NCBI RefSeq assembly: GCF_902859725.1
Contig: NZ_CADIJP010000002.1
Location: 186,001-250,000, forward strand
Length of the DNA: 64,000 bases
From: Achromobacter mucicolens
GTDB lineage: Bacteria; Pseudomonadota; Gammaproteobacteria; Burkholderiales; Burkholderiaceae_B
Reading direction: 5' to 3'
The notes beneath the pieces are model-generated. The model saw only the letters and a program-made list of their open reading frames with translations, did no database searches and was not told where the DNA came from. Below are positions 1 to 10,241 of the stretch, one piece after another. Position 1 is the stretch's first letter, and every line of letters starts with the position of its first letter. Made by a program: the position numbers and the translations under genes.

Positions 1-632
1 AGCACGCCTTCATAGACTTCGATGCCGGCCAGCGCCAGGCCGGGCCAGCGGGCGATCTCGTCGGCCACGGCCTGCAACTGCGCGTCGTCGCGCACGCCGG
101 TGCGCCCGCCCGCCGGACCCAGTTCAATCAGCACGGGCAGCACCTTGCCCTCGTCGCCGAAGAACTTGCCCAGCTGCGCGGCGTTGGCCGCCGAATCCAC
201 GATGCAGAAGAAGGTGAACGCCGGATCCTCCAGCAGACGGGCGATGATGGCCATGTTGGCGCGGCCCACGAGCTGATTGGCCATCAGCACCCGGCGCACG
301 CCGTGCTGGTACGCCGCCAGGACCTGCGGTGCGGTGGCCAGGGTGATGCCCCACGCCCCGTTGTCGATCTGGCGCTTGAACAGGGCCGGGCTCATCGTCG
401 TCTTGCCGTGCGGCGCCAGCTTGACGTGGTAGGCCTCCATGAACTGCTGCATCCACTGCAGGTTGTGGCGCATGCGGGCTTCGTACAGCACGGCCACCGG
501 CAGGCTCACGTCCTCGTTCAGCAGGTTCCAGTTCAGCGCCGCCACGTCGGCGGTGGTACAGGATTCGGGAAACGCGCCCAGGCCCTTGCCGTTCACGTCC
601 AGGGGAGCTGCGGGAGAGGAGGAGTTGGTCAT
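1..632 (-). CDS. D-serine deaminase / D-threonine aldolase-like PLP enzyme, 5' part only
   Basis: The first 210 residues of a fold-type III PLP enzyme are visible. The motif KLAPHGKTTMSPALF holds the expected Schiff-base lysine at about residue 77, and the alanine-racemase-type barrel continues with a GPAGGRTGVRD segment. The C-terminal domain, where the family carries its metal ligands, lies left of the window. The start is the ATG at 632, after which MTNSSSPAAPLD leads into the domain; the ribosome site is weak. The gene is divergent from the amidase at 810 across about 177 bp. Known members deaminate or cleave D-hydroxy amino acids. The substrate here is inferred only by family. Confidence 0.8.
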   Translation of the reverse strand, partial: MTNSSSPAAPLDVNGKGLGAFPESCTTADVAALNWNLLNEDVSLPVAVLYEARMRHNLQWMQQFMEAYHVKLAPHGKTTMSPALFKRQIDNGAWGITLATAPQVLAAYQHGVRRVLMANQLVGRANMAIIARLLEDPAFTFFCIVDSAANAAQLGKFFGDEGKVLPVLIELGPAGGRTGVRDDAQLQAVADEIARWPGLALAGIEVYEGV

Positions 633-809
633 GGTGGCGGTCCGATATGGAAAATATTTACGTCAAATCCAGTTTTTTTAATTATCGTGAAAGAAATTTA
701 CAAGCGGGAGCTAGGAGTTTCCCGTAGGCCACGCCGACCGGACGATGGGAAAATAGGTCCATGCCGCGCGCCCCTTGAGGCGCGCCTGTGCTTTGACAAA
801 GGAAATGCC

Positions 810-1601
810 ATGCTGAAAGTCGCCCTGGGCCAGTTCGCCGTCAGCCGCGTCTGGGAAGAAAACGCGCAGGTCTGCATCGATCTGATGGAACGCGCCCGCG
901 CCGGCGGGGCAGGCCTCCTGGTCCTGCCCGAAGGCATCCTGGCCCGTGACATCACCGACCCGCAGATCGTGCTCAAGGCCGCGCAGCCGCTGGACGGTCC
1001 GTTCATCACGCGCCTGCTCGATGCCAGCCGCGGGTCGGACCTGGCCACCATGATGTGCGTGCACGTGCCGACGGGCGAGGGCCGGGTGTGGAACACGTTG
1101 GTCACGATCCGCGACGGCCAGATCCTGTCGCAGTACCGCAAGCTGCATCTGTACGACGCCTTCACCATGAAGGAATCGACCAATGTCACTCCGGGCACGG
1201 ACATCCCTCCGCTGCTGGACATCGCCGGCCTGCGCGTGGGTCTCATGACCTGCTACGACGTGCGCTTTCCCGAACTGGCGCGCCGGCTGGCGCTGGACGG
1301 CGCCGACCTGCTGGTGCTGCCGGCCGCCTGGGTGCGCGGCCCGCTCAAGGAAATGCACTGGGAAGTCCTGGTCACGGCCAGGGCGCTGGAGAACACCTGC
1401 TACGTCGCGGCCACCGGCGAATGCGGCGAGCGCAACATCGGTTGCAGCATGGTGGTCGATCCGTTGGGCGTCGTCACGGCGCGCGCCGGCGAAGCGCCCG
1501 CGCTGGTCTTTGCCGACATCGACCCGGAGCGCCTTGCCCACGCGCGCAAGGTGCTGCCCGTGCTGGCCAACCGCCGCTTCGCTCCGCCCGAACTGGCGTA
1601 G
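810..1601 (+). CDS. Deaminated glutathione amidase, nitrilase superfamily (YbeM-like)
   Basis: A 263-residue carbon-nitrogen hydrolase with the full catalytic triad: Glu41 in LVLPEG, Lys111 in YRKLHLYDAF and Cys148 in MTCYDVRFPEL. The blocks LPAAWVRGPLKE and NRRFAPP closely match what I recall of E. coli YbeM, so metabolite repair (hydrolysis of deaminated glutathione to 2-oxoglutarate and cysteinylglycine) is the best guess. The frame is open further upstream, but the domain begins at MLKVALGQF, so the ATG at 810 was chosen. It lies 103 nt before rarA on the same strand. It is cytoplasmic, with no signal peptide. Confidence 0.85.
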   Translation: MLKVALGQFAVSRVWEENAQVCIDLMERARAGGAGLLVLPEGILARDITDPQIVLKAAQPLDGPFITRLLDASRGSDLATMMCVHVPTGEGRVWNTLVTIRDGQILSQYRKLHLYDAFTMKESTNVTPGTDIPPLLDIAGLRVGLMTCYDVRFPELARRLALDGADLLVLPAAWVRGPLKEMHWEVLVTARALENTCYVAATGECGERNIGCSMVVDPLGVVTARAGEAPALVFADIDPERLAHARKVLPVLANRRFAPPELA

Positions 1602-1704
1602 GGCGGCCACGCCGCCGGCTGGTGCAACGGCCGGCGGGCGCCAGGGCGCGGGCATGGTGTAATGCAGGCTTGAAATCCTTGCTGCATCCCTTCATCTGCT
1701 GCCA

Positions 1705-3045
1705 ATGAGCAACGATCTCTTCGCGGCCGATCCCGCGCATCGGCCCTATGTTCCCCTGGCCGAACGCCTGCGTCCCCGCACCCTGTCCGACGTGGTTGGC
1801 CAGTCGCATCTGCTGGGCCCCGACAAGCCCCTGCGCGTCGCCTTCGAATCCGGCCGTCCGCACTCCATGATCTTCTGGGGGCCGCCCGGCGTGGGCAAGA
1901 CCACGCTGGCGCGCCTGATGGCCGACGGCTTCGACGCGCAGTTCATCGCCATCTCGGCCGTGCTGGGCGGCGTGAAGGACATCCGCGACGCCGTGACGGT
2001 GGCGCAGGTCGCGCAAGGCCAGGGCCGGCGCACCATCCTCTTCGTCGACGAAGTCCACCGCTTCAACAAGGCGCAGCAGGACGCCTTCCTGCCGTACGTC
2101 GAAAGCGGGCTGTTCACGTTCATCGGCGCCACCACCGAGAACCCTTCGTTCGAGGTCAACTCGGCCTTGCTGTCGCGGGCGCGCGTGTATGTGCTGCAAT
2201 CGTTGACGGCAGAAGAACTGCAGCAGCTCGTTGACCGTGCGGTCGCGGCGCTCAATGAAGGACAGGAACCGGGCGACACCATCCGCATCGAGCCCGACGC
2301 GCGCGAGCAGCTGGCCGCGTGGGCCGACGGCGACGCGCGCCGCCTGATCAGCGCGGTGGAAGTCGTGGCTGAGTCTGCGCAGTCCGCCGGACGCGACACG
2401 GTGGACGCCGCCTGGCTGGAGATTTCGCTGTCGCAGAACCTGCGGCGCTTCGACAAGGGCGGCGACGCCTTCTACGACCAGATCAGCGCGCTGCACAAGT
2501 CGGTGCGCGGCTCGAACCCGGACGCGGCGCTGTACTGGTTCTGCCGCATGATCGACGGCGGCGCCGATCCCAAGTACCTGTCGCGCCGCCTGGTGCGCAT
2601 GGCGGTGGAAGACATCGGCCTGGCCGACCCCCGCGCAACGGACCTGGCCGTGAACGGCGCCGACATCTACGAGCGCCTCGGTTCCCCCGAGGGCGAGCTC
2701 GCGCTGGCGCAGGCGGTGGTGTACATGGCGTGCGCCGCCAAGTCCAACGCCGTCTACAACGCCTACAACCAGGCGCGCAAGTTCGCGGCGGAACACGGCA
2801 GCGCGCCGGTGCCCATCCACTTGCGCAATGCGCCGACCAAGCTGATGAAACAGCTGGGTCATGGCAAGGCCTACCGCTACGCGCACGACGAGCCTCACGG
2901 CTACGCCGCGGGCGAGCAATATTTCCCTGACGGACTCAAGCCTTCCTTCTACCGGCCGACCGATCGCGGCCTGGAGGCTAAAATCCAGCAGAAGCTGGCA
3001 TTCCTGCGCGAGCTGGACGCACAGGAACGCGCCAAGAACCGGTGA
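1705..3045 (+). CDS. rarA: Replication-associated recombination protein A (RarA/MgsA), AAA+ ATPase
   Basis: A 446-residue clamp-loader-like AAA+ ATPase. Walker A is GPPGVGKT at residues 59-66. Walker B is ILFVDEVHRF, with Asp115-Glu116. It is followed by the sensor segment GATTENPSFEVNSALLSRAR and a C-terminal oligomerisation domain (MACAAKSNAVYNAY, then a GHGKAYRYAHD-like stretch), as in RarA/Mgs1/WRNIP1. Known members act at stalled forks with SSB and gapped DNA. It lies 45 nt upstream of serS. The length is normal and the ATG start is unambiguous. Confidence 0.95.
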   Translation: MSNDLFAADPAHRPYVPLAERLRPRTLSDVVGQSHLLGPDKPLRVAFESGRPHSMIFWGPPGVGKTTLARLMADGFDAQFIAISAVLGGVKDIRDAVTVAQVAQGQGRRTILFVDEVHRFNKAQQDAFLPYVESGLFTFIGATTENPSFEVNSALLSRARVYVLQSLTAEELQQLVDRAVAALNEGQEPGDTIRIEPDAREQLAAWADGDARRLISAVEVVAESAQSAGRDTVDAAWLEISLSQNLRRFDKGGDAFYDQISALHKSVRGSNPDAALYWFCRMIDGGADPKYLSRRLVRMAVEDIGLADPRATDLAVNGADIYERLGSPEGELALAQAVVYMACAAKSNAVYNAYNQARKFAAEHGSAPVPIHLRNAPTKLMKQLGHGKAYRYAHDEPHGYAAGEQYFPDGLKPSFYRPTDRGLEAKIQQKLAFLRELDAQERAKNR

Positions 3046-4437
<1,392 letters not shown>

Positions 4438-4477
4438 TATTCGCGCGGCGTCCATCGGCCATTTGGCTGATAAAAAG

Positions 4478-4505
4478 ACGGAGCCTCCGGGCTCCGTTTT
4501 TTTTT
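4478..4505 (+). terminator. Intrinsic terminator of serS
   Basis: The arms ACGGAGCC and GGCTCCGT pair around a TCC loop, followed by nine T residues. It lies 40 nt after the serS stop. Confidence 0.9.
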
Positions 4506-4671
4506 ATCATTGCCGACATATTGCTGTCTTTTTGGAACGCTATCGTGCTCACGTGAGTGCTTGATTTTTGATGTGAGCAATTGTGTATTTGGCATAAAAG
4601 GGCCGGATAGTTACGGCACAATACACCGGCGTTCTACACGCTTCATTCACTTATATAACAAGGAGTTGTCC

Positions 4672-4920
4672 ATGACTTCAAGAATGATTGGAGATTTTCG
4701 TGTGAGATGCTCTGTGGCAAAGGAAGACGAGCAGGGTTATCGGGTGCAAATATGGACTCGCCGAATTGGCGGAACCGCGCCCGAAAAATGCTGGACGGTG
4801 CCGGGTCAGGCGCCGTTCACTGATTTGCACGAAGCAGAACAGGAAAGCCGTCAGCTGTTCCAGGGCATAAATGGTGTGCGTTTTAACGGTGAACCGGAGT
4901 TTGCTCATGCGTCCGCATAA
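4672..4920 (+). CDS. Small hypothetical protein, 82 aa
   Basis: I do not recognise this family. The product is soluble, with no signal peptide or membrane segment (begins MTSRMIGDFRVRCSVAKED, with a central VQIWTRRIGG and a basic/aromatic mix). The ATG at 4672 has an excellent AAGGAG ribosome site seven bases upstream, which decides the start although the frame is open further left. It is bounded by the serS terminator upstream and a bidirectional hairpin at 5105 downstream. A very small frame overlaps its 3' end at 4907. Confidence 0.7.
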   Translation: MTSRMIGDFRVRCSVAKEDEQGYRVQIWTRRIGGTAPEKCWTVPGQAPFTDLHEAEQESRQLFQGINGVRFNGEPEFAHASA

Positions 4921-5065
4921 TGGTTGGTGGCGGGCGTCCAGTGCGCCGCGCCGCTGGATCGATCTGGTCCAGGAATCGCCGCGTTGGGCCGATGACAAGG
5001 CCAAACCGGTTGCGCAACAACCGGCCTCGGTGGTTGCAAAGCCTGTGCAGGCGCCCGCCGCCTGA
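4907..5065 (+). CDS. Possible 52-aa protein overlapping the preceding gene
   Basis: A frame of 52 codons starts at the ATG at 4907, 14 nt inside the 3' end of the previous gene, with a CCGGAG element about eight bases upstream. The product begins MRPHNGWWRASSAPRRW and ends with Ala/Pro-rich residues. The overlap would allow translational coupling. The family is not recognised, and the short length plus high-GC coding bias make this a tentative call. Confidence 0.35.
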   Translation: MRPHNGWWRASSAPRRWIDLVQESPRWADDKAKPVAQQPASVVAKPVQAPAA

Positions 5066-5104
5066 CAGGTTGTCACGGGGCACCGGACATTGCCTCGACA
5101 AAAG

Positions 5105-5130
5105 AAAGGCCACTCGCAGGAGTGGCCTTT
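5105..5130. terminator. Bidirectional terminator between convergent small genes
   Basis: A perfect 11-bp inverted repeat (AAAGGCCACTC / GAGTGGCCTTT) around a GCAG loop, with A-rich and T-rich flanks. It separates the plus-strand small genes from the minus-strand gene ending at 5151. Confidence 0.8.
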
Positions 5131-5150
5131 GCTTTTGGCGCGAGCGATTA

Positions 5151-5477
5151 TCAATCGCGGTCGTGGCCGCGGCCCCGGTAATACCCGTGACCGTGTTTCG
5201 GACCGTGGTAGTGGCCGCGATCGTAGTAGCGCCCGCCACGGTAATACACCGGCGCCGGGTATACCACCGGCGGCGGGGGCGCGACGTACACCGGAGCCGG
5301 GCGGTAATACACCGGCGGCGGCGGCGCCACATAGACCGGCTGCGGAGCCACGTAGACCGGTGCCGGGTAGACGATTCCAGGAACGCCGATCGAGATGCCG
5401 ACGTCCACGCGTGCCAAAGCGACACTGGAGATCATCAGCCCCGCGGCGCCAACACCTGCAATAAGCCATTTTTTCAT
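5151..5477 (-). CDS. Secreted Pro/Tyr/Val-rich repeat protein, 108 aa
   Basis: The product starts MKKWLIAGVGAAGLM, a clear Sec signal peptide with probable cleavage after SVALA. The mature part has a short VDVGISIGVPGIVYPAP segment, then repeated YVAPPPPV / YRPAPVYVAP units, then a Gly/His/Tyr-rich tail (RGHYHGPKHGHGYY). This composition is typical of small envelope proteins found across Burkholderiales whose function is unknown to me. An ATG ten codons further upstream exists, but the signal peptide fits the ATG at 5477 better. The His-rich tail could bind metal; that is speculation. Confidence 0.75.
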   Translation of the reverse strand: MKKWLIAGVGAAGLMISSVALARVDVGISIGVPGIVYPAPVYVAPQPVYVAPPPPVYYRPAPVYVAPPPPVVYPAPVYYRGGRYYDRGHYHGPKHGHGYYRGRGHDRD

Positions 5478-5772
5478 CTTGCACCTGCCCGCTGCGAGAC
5501 GCAGCAAAGTTGAGTATCCGTTGGCGCTATTTTCGGCGGTTTGCGCCAGCTATACGTAAGCATCCCGGCCGCAATCGCGACAATCCGCAACCGCCCCCGT
5601 TTTCCATGGGCGAGGGGTGCTGCACTGCGGCAGGGCGGGTCCGCTCTGGCGAAATGGCGATTGAAGTCGATTGAAATGGGATGGAATTAACTGAAGCCGA
5701 GGGGTGGTGTTACACCTTGACACCAACTCCGGGCGGCCGGCGCGAGCGGTGTTGCGCCCGCGCGCCAGCGCC

Positions 5773-6285
5773 TCAGTAATCCGACTTGTCGAAGGGCGTG
5801 GTCTGGCGATATTCGACCACCCACACCCAGGGATTGGCCGCCCACGCATGCGCGCCATAGCGTTCGCACCACATCAGCGCGAACGCCGTTTGCAGGGGCA
5901 CACCGGGCAGTAGCGCGGAGCTTTGATAAAGCGCGAGCGTGCCCTCCGCACGCGCATCGGCCTCGGTCAGGTTCTGCAGCCGCTGGATACGTACGCCCAC
6001 GACGACGGCGCTGGCAAACGGCGCGCCGGCTTCGTCGGCCAGGATGATGGTCTCGCCCGATTTTCCGTAGGGGCACCTGACCCAGCTTGAAGTCTTGCGC
6101 ATCTCGGACGGGTTATCGGGCGACGGCCCCATGGCCACCCATCTGCCCGAATCGGCGGCGTCCGCATACCAGACCGTGGTGAACTTGGACGGTTGCGGCT
6201 TGAGGATGCGCCGGCTCTGCACCTTTGCCCCATCCAGAATGGCCTGCTTGAGCGGTTCGCTGAACTGGAGTAACTGCCGTTTCAT
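5773..6285 (-). CDS. ASCH/PUA-like domain protein of the phage-associated type
   Basis: A 170-residue soluble protein beginning MKRQLLQFSEPLKQAILDG. The layout (an N-terminal SEPL..AILDGAKVQSRRILKP block, a CPYGKSGETI block, then RIQRLQNLTEADARAEG and an aromatic MWCERYG..AWAANPWVWVVEY end) matches my memory of ASCH-like proteins common in phages and phage remnants, which carry a PUA-like nucleic-acid-binding fold. No other phage gene is nearby, so it is an isolated cargo gene or relic. The start at 6285 is the only well-placed ATG. Its function is unknown. Confidence 0.6.
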   Translation of the reverse strand: MKRQLLQFSEPLKQAILDGAKVQSRRILKPQPSKFTTVWYADAADSGRWVAMGPSPDNPSEMRKTSSWVRCPYGKSGETIILADEAGAPFASAVVVGVRIQRLQNLTEADARAEGTLALYQSSALLPGVPLQTAFALMWCERYGAHAWAANPWVWVVEYRQTTPFDKSDY

Positions 6286-6445
6286 GTGCTAGCTGTATCC
6301 CTCGCGATGAACGCTTGCGCGCTTATTGCTGTTATGGCTGGGGCCCGCACGTGCCACCTGCTTGAGACGGACTCAATCTCTGCTTCGGGGAGTATGACGT
6401 GTCACGACTTACCTGTCAGGTGGGCGCTGCACATGTGTTGTCTTT

Positions 6446-6475
6446 TTGAAAATGCCGAGGCGTTGTTTGTATACT
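6446..6475 (+). promoter_or_regulatory. Candidate sigma-70 promoter placing the transcript start at the next ATG
   Basis: A -35 TTGAAA (6446-6451) and a -10 TATACT (6470-6475) are separated by 18 bp. The expected transcription start falls at about 6482, which is the A of the ATG of the 65-aa gene, so a leaderless mRNA is predicted. No Shine-Dalgarno sequence is visible before that ATG. Confidence 0.5.
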
Positions 6476-6481
6476 CAGCGC

Positions 6482-6679
6482 ATGACTACCGACCTCCATA
6501 ATCTCAAGCCCGGTTACTACTGGTACACCATGGCCAACGACCCGCTGGCCGTCATTCATATCCATGAAGACGGCGGGGCCACGCTGATGGGCACCGACTA
6601 TCGCATCGGCGCCGAAGGCGTTGCCGACATGGTCCGCCAGGGCGAGCGCTTTTTCTGGATCGAACCGCCTCAAGTCTGA
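6482..6679 (+). CDS. Small hypothetical protein, 65 aa
   Basis: Begins MTTDLHNLKPGYYWYTMAND and ends FFWIEPPQV. It is acidic and aromatic-rich, soluble, without signal peptide. I do not recognise the family. There is no ribosome site before the ATG at 6482, but a promoter-like sequence suggests a leaderless transcript. Its stop codon lies one nucleotide before the ATG of the amidohydrolase, so the two are probably cotranscribed. Usage of GC-rich codons matches neighbouring genes. Confidence 0.65.
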   Translation: MTTDLHNLKPGYYWYTMANDPLAVIHIHEDGGATLMGTDYRIGAEGVADMVRQGERFFWIEPPQV

Positions 6680-6680
6680 C

Positions 6681-7871
6681 ATGGCGGATCTGCTCCTCAC
6701 GAACGTCCGTACGCCGCAAGGCGAGGGCGTGGATGTGCTGGTGCGCGGCGGCCGCATCCTGCAAATCGGCCCCCGCCTTGAGGCCGATTCCGCCGTGAAC
6801 GTCGAAGAGGGCGGCGGCGCCTTGCTGCTGCCCGCCTTCGTCGAAGGCCACACCCATCTGGACAAGACGACCTGGGGTTCCGCCTGGTATGTGAACAAGG
6901 TCGGCCCGTCCCTGACCGATCGCATCGACAACGAACGCAACTGGCGCGCCGCCACCGGGCACGACGCCGCCAGCCATTCGCATGCGCTGGCTCTGGCGTT
7001 CCTGCGGGCGGGCACGACCCGCATCCGCACCCACGTCGATATCGACACCGACGCCGGACTGAAACACCTGGAAGGCGTGCATGCCACGCGGCACGCGCTG
7101 GCCGGGCGCGTCGAGATCCAGACGGTGGCGTTTCCGCAGTCCGGCCTCCTGGCGCGCGCCGGCACGGCCGAACTGCTGGACCAGGCGCTTGCCGATGGCG
7201 CCGACGTGCTCGGCGGGCTGGACCCGTCCGCCATCGACCGTGATCCCGTGAAATCCCTGGATGTGCTGTTTGGCCTGGCCGACAAGCACGGCAAGCCGGT
7301 GGATATCCATCTGCATGAGCCCGGCGAACTGGGCGCCTTTACGCTGGAGCTGATCCTGGACCGCGTCCAGGCGCTGGACATGAAGGGCAAGGTCGTCATC
7401 AGCCACGCCTTCTGCCTGGGCGCGCTCGACGCCCGCCGTCTGGAGGGCTTGCTGCGGCGGTTGGCGCTGCTGGACGTCGCCCTGCTGACCACCGCGCCGG
7501 CGTCTCGGCCGGTGCCCTCGCCACGCGCCTGCCGCGAGGCGGCCGTGACGCTTTTTGGCGGCAATGACGGCATCCGGGACACCTGGACGCCCTACGGCAG
7601 CCCCGACATGCTGGAGCGCGCGGCGCTGATCGGGCTGCGCAACGATCTGCGCCGCGACGACGAGATCGAGTGGGCATTCGACTGCGTGACCCGCGCCGCC
7701 GCCCGCGCCTGCGGATTTGCGGACTACGGCCTGGCGCCCGGCGCGCGTGCCGATCTGGTGCTGGCCGATGCGGGCTGTATCGCCCAGGCCGTTGTGCAGC
7801 GTTCGCCGCGGCGTCTGGTGGTGTCCAGCGGCGTGGTCGTGGCGCGCAACGGCGAAGACGCCATCGCCTAG
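6681..7871 (+). CDS. Amidohydrolase, cytosine-deaminase-like
   Basis: A 396-residue metal-dependent hydrolase. The metal-binding block is FVEGHTHLDKTTWG, the barrel has RTHVDIDTDAG and VDIHLHEPGE, and a later His sits in KVVISHAFCLG. This order resembles cytosine deaminase and the AtzC-type aminohydrolases, which deaminate N-heterocycles. Two features near the C terminus, DTWTPYGSPDM and LAPGARADLVLAD, fit the same group. The substrate cannot be set from sequence. It starts one nucleotide after the 65-aa gene and is convergent with the LysR gene, overlapping it by four bases. Confidence 0.85.
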   Translation: MADLLLTNVRTPQGEGVDVLVRGGRILQIGPRLEADSAVNVEEGGGALLLPAFVEGHTHLDKTTWGSAWYVNKVGPSLTDRIDNERNWRAATGHDAASHSHALALAFLRAGTTRIRTHVDIDTDAGLKHLEGVHATRHALAGRVEIQTVAFPQSGLLARAGTAELLDQALADGADVLGGLDPSAIDRDPVKSLDVLFGLADKHGKPVDIHLHEPGELGAFTLELILDRVQALDMKGKVVISHAFCLGALDARRLEGLLRRLALLDVALLTTAPASRPVPSPRACREAAVTLFGGNDGIRDTWTPYGSPDMLERAALIGLRNDLRRDDEIEWAFDCVTRAAARACGFADYGLAPGARADLVLADAGCIAQAVVQRSPRRLVVSSGVVVARNGEDAIA

Positions 7872-8770
7872 CGGGCGCGCTGGGCGGCCGTGGCGCCCAG
7901 GCCCAGCTGCGATTCGGCCACTTCCACGAAGGCTCGCATCAGTTCCGATCGCACGCCTGACCGCAGCCAGATGGCGCCCACCGTTCGTACCGGACAGGGC
8001 TCGGGCAACGGCCAGCGTTTGACGTGCGCCAGCGGCGCGCCCGTGCTGGCCCAGTCAGGCAGCAGCGCCACGCCCAGCCCCTCGGAAACCAGCTTGGCAA
8101 TCGATTCGATCCCATCCAGTTCAAAACGGACCCGGGGGCGCAGGCTGCGCGCCCGCAGGTAGTCGTCCGCCATCTTGCCGCCCACCACGCTGCGGTCATA
8201 GCAGATGTACGGTTCCCGGGCGATGACGGCCAGTGGGTCGTCGACCTTCATCTGCGCAGGCGTGACCAGCACCAGCGGTTCGCGGCGCAGGTCGCGCCAC
8301 GCGCAGGTCTTAGGAATGGGAAACAGGGGATGCACCAGTAGCGCGCCGTCCAATTCGCCCGACAGCACCTTGCTGTAGAGCAGCGTGGTCGGCGCCGGCT
8401 CGATATAGATCTCGATGCCCGGATGCCGCGCCACCCAGGTGCGCAGCACGGGCGGCATGATGCCGGTCAGGGCGGTGGGCGTGGCGCCCAGCCGCAAGGG
8501 TCCTGCAGGCAGATCCGTGTCCGACGCGGCCGAGCGCAGGTCGCGCACGTCGCGCAGGATGGCGCGCGCCCGCTCCAGGATGCGCACGCCGGCAGGCGTG
8601 GGTTTGACCGTACGGCCCGAGCGCGCGATCAACGCGCTGCCCACGTCGGCTTCCAGCGCGCGCAGCCGTTGCTGCACCGTCGCTGGCGTCAGCCCCTGGT
8701 GGCGGGCGGCCTGGGCGATGGAACCCAGTTCCACCACATGCACATACGTCTGCAAAAAGCGTGAATCCAC
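7868..8770 (-). CDS. LysR-type transcriptional regulator
   Basis: A 300-residue regulator if started at the GTG at 8770, where the winged helix-turn-helix begins (DSRFLQTYVHVVELGSIAQ, then AARHQGLTPATVQQRL). The frame is open a further 82 codons upstream, but that extension lacks homology-like features and would cover the divergent promoter. AGGCAGG precedes the GTG. The effector domain follows at about residues 90-290. It is divergent from the enolase-superfamily gene at 8931, the classic layout for a LysR regulator and its target. Confidence 0.88.
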   Translation of the reverse strand: MDSRFLQTYVHVVELGSIAQAARHQGLTPATVQQRLRALEADVGSALIARSGRTVKPTPAGVRILERARAILRDVRDLRSAASDTDLPAGPLRLGATPTALTGIMPPVLRTWVARHPGIEIYIEPAPTTLLYSKVLSGELDGALLVHPLFPIPKTCAWRDLRREPLVLVTPAQMKVDDPLAVIAREPYICYDRSVVGGKMADDYLRARSLRPRVRFELDGIESIAKLVSEGLGVALLPDWASTGAPLAHVKRWPLPEPCPVRTVGAIWLRSGVRSELMRAFVEVAESQLGLGATAAQRAR

Positions 8771-8930
8771 AACGGCCTGCCTATCCGGAAGATGGTTTTT
8801 CCGTATTCTAAAGATGCGTGAAGATAATTGTTGTTTTCTTTGGACGGGGGAAGAATACGTCCAGGCGATCAGGCAGCGCGCGGCGCGTCGGTCGGTCCAG
8901 CCGATTTCACTGTCATCAAGGAGTTTCCCC

Positions 8931-10058
8931 GTGCCCATCATTGAATCCATAGACGTATGCGCCGCGGCGGTGCCTCTGGATAAAGTCACCTCGTTCTCCA
9001 ACCGCACCGTGTCCACCCGCCACTATGGCCTGGTCAAGGTGCGCTCTGCCGATGGCGTCGAAGGCATTGGCTTTTGCTACGTGGGCAGCGCCGGCGGCGC
9101 CATTTTCGAGGCCGCCGTCCAGAGCCTGCTGGGACCCGTGCTGCTGGGCAAGGATTCGCATGCGGTCGAAGGCCTGTGGCAGGCGATGTATCAGGAAGCC
9201 CTGTTGCAGGGCCGGCAGGGCACGGTGATGCGCGCATTGAGCGCGCTGGACATCGCGTTGTGGGACTTGAATGCCAAGACCGCGGGCTTGCCGCTGCACA
9301 AATTCCTGGGCGCGATGGAATTGGAATCGGTGCCGGCGTATGCCAGCGGCGGTTATTACCTGGATGGCAAGACCCCGCAGCACCTGGGCGAGGAGATGGC
9401 CAGCTATGTGGCCAAGGGCTTTGGCGCCGTCAAGATGAAGACCGGCCGCCTCTCGCCCCGCGAGGAAGAAGCGCGCCTGAAGGCCGCGCGCGAAGCCGTG
9501 GGGCCGGATGTCGAGTTGATGATGGACTGCAATAACGCCTGGCAGGACGTGACGCAGGCCATGCAGTACATCCGCCGTTTTGAGCAATACGAACCGTACT
9601 TCATCGAGGAACCGTTCGGCCCGGACGACATCGACAGCCATGCCAAGCTGGCGCGGCTGACGCATCTGCCGATCGCCACGGCCGAAATCGGCTACGGCCG
9701 TTGGTATCACAAGGAACTGCTGGACAAGGGCGCTGCCGGCATCCTGCAGACGGACGCGGCGGTCTGCGGCGGCATCACCGAATGGAAGCGCATCGCGGCC
9801 ACGGCGGCCAGCTACGGCGTGGTGGTGTGCCCGCACTGGTTCCATGACGTGCATGCGCCGCTGGTCGCGGCCACGCCCAACGCGCGCTATGTCGAATTCT
9901 TCTGGGACGACCAGGTGCTGAACTTCCGCAAGCTGGTCGACCGCCAACTGACCCACAAGCAGGGCCGCGTGATCCTGCATCAGGAGCCGGGGCTGGGATT
10001 CGGCTTTGACGAGCGCATGGTCGAACGCTTCGGCAAGTGGACGCGCGTCGGCCGCTAG
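8931..10058 (+). CDS. Enolase-superfamily enzyme (mandelate racemase / muconate lactonizing type)
   Basis: A 375-residue protein starting with GTG at 8931 after AAGGAG. Catalytic features of the mandelate racemase branch are all present: the KxK motif (Lys168, Lys170 in AVKMKTG), metal ligands Asp199 (MMDCNNAW), Glu226 (FIEEPFG) and Glu252 (ATAEIGYG), Asp275, and His302 in VCPHWFHDVHAP. It abstracts a proton alpha to a carboxylate; acid-sugar dehydratase or racemase activity are the usual outcomes. The Bug protein downstream and the divergent LysR regulator suggest uptake and use of a carboxylic acid. Confidence 0.88.
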   Translation: MPIIESIDVCAAAVPLDKVTSFSNRTVSTRHYGLVKVRSADGVEGIGFCYVGSAGGAIFEAAVQSLLGPVLLGKDSHAVEGLWQAMYQEALLQGRQGTVMRALSALDIALWDLNAKTAGLPLHKFLGAMELESVPAYASGGYYLDGKTPQHLGEEMASYVAKGFGAVKMKTGRLSPREEEARLKAAREAVGPDVELMMDCNNAWQDVTQAMQYIRRFEQYEPYFIEEPFGPDDIDSHAKLARLTHLPIATAEIGYGRWYHKELLDKGAAGILQTDAAVCGGITEWKRIAATAASYGVVVCPHWFHDVHAPLVAATPNARYVEFFWDDQVLNFRKLVDRQLTHKQGRVILHQEPGLGFGFDERMVERFGKWTRVGR

Positions 10059-10241
10059 GCCATTCGCGAGGCGCCGCGCAAAACGTCACATGCGGTGCGC
10101 ATGCGGCAGCGGCGCCGGTTCACGCGGGTGTCGTACCGAAGGTCCGCATCCAGGCCGCGCCAGATGGCCGGACGCCACAGAGGCAGGCAGTGTCCACATA
10201 ACCAGTTGCCGGCCTTTGGACCGGCGCGCGAGGAGACAACA

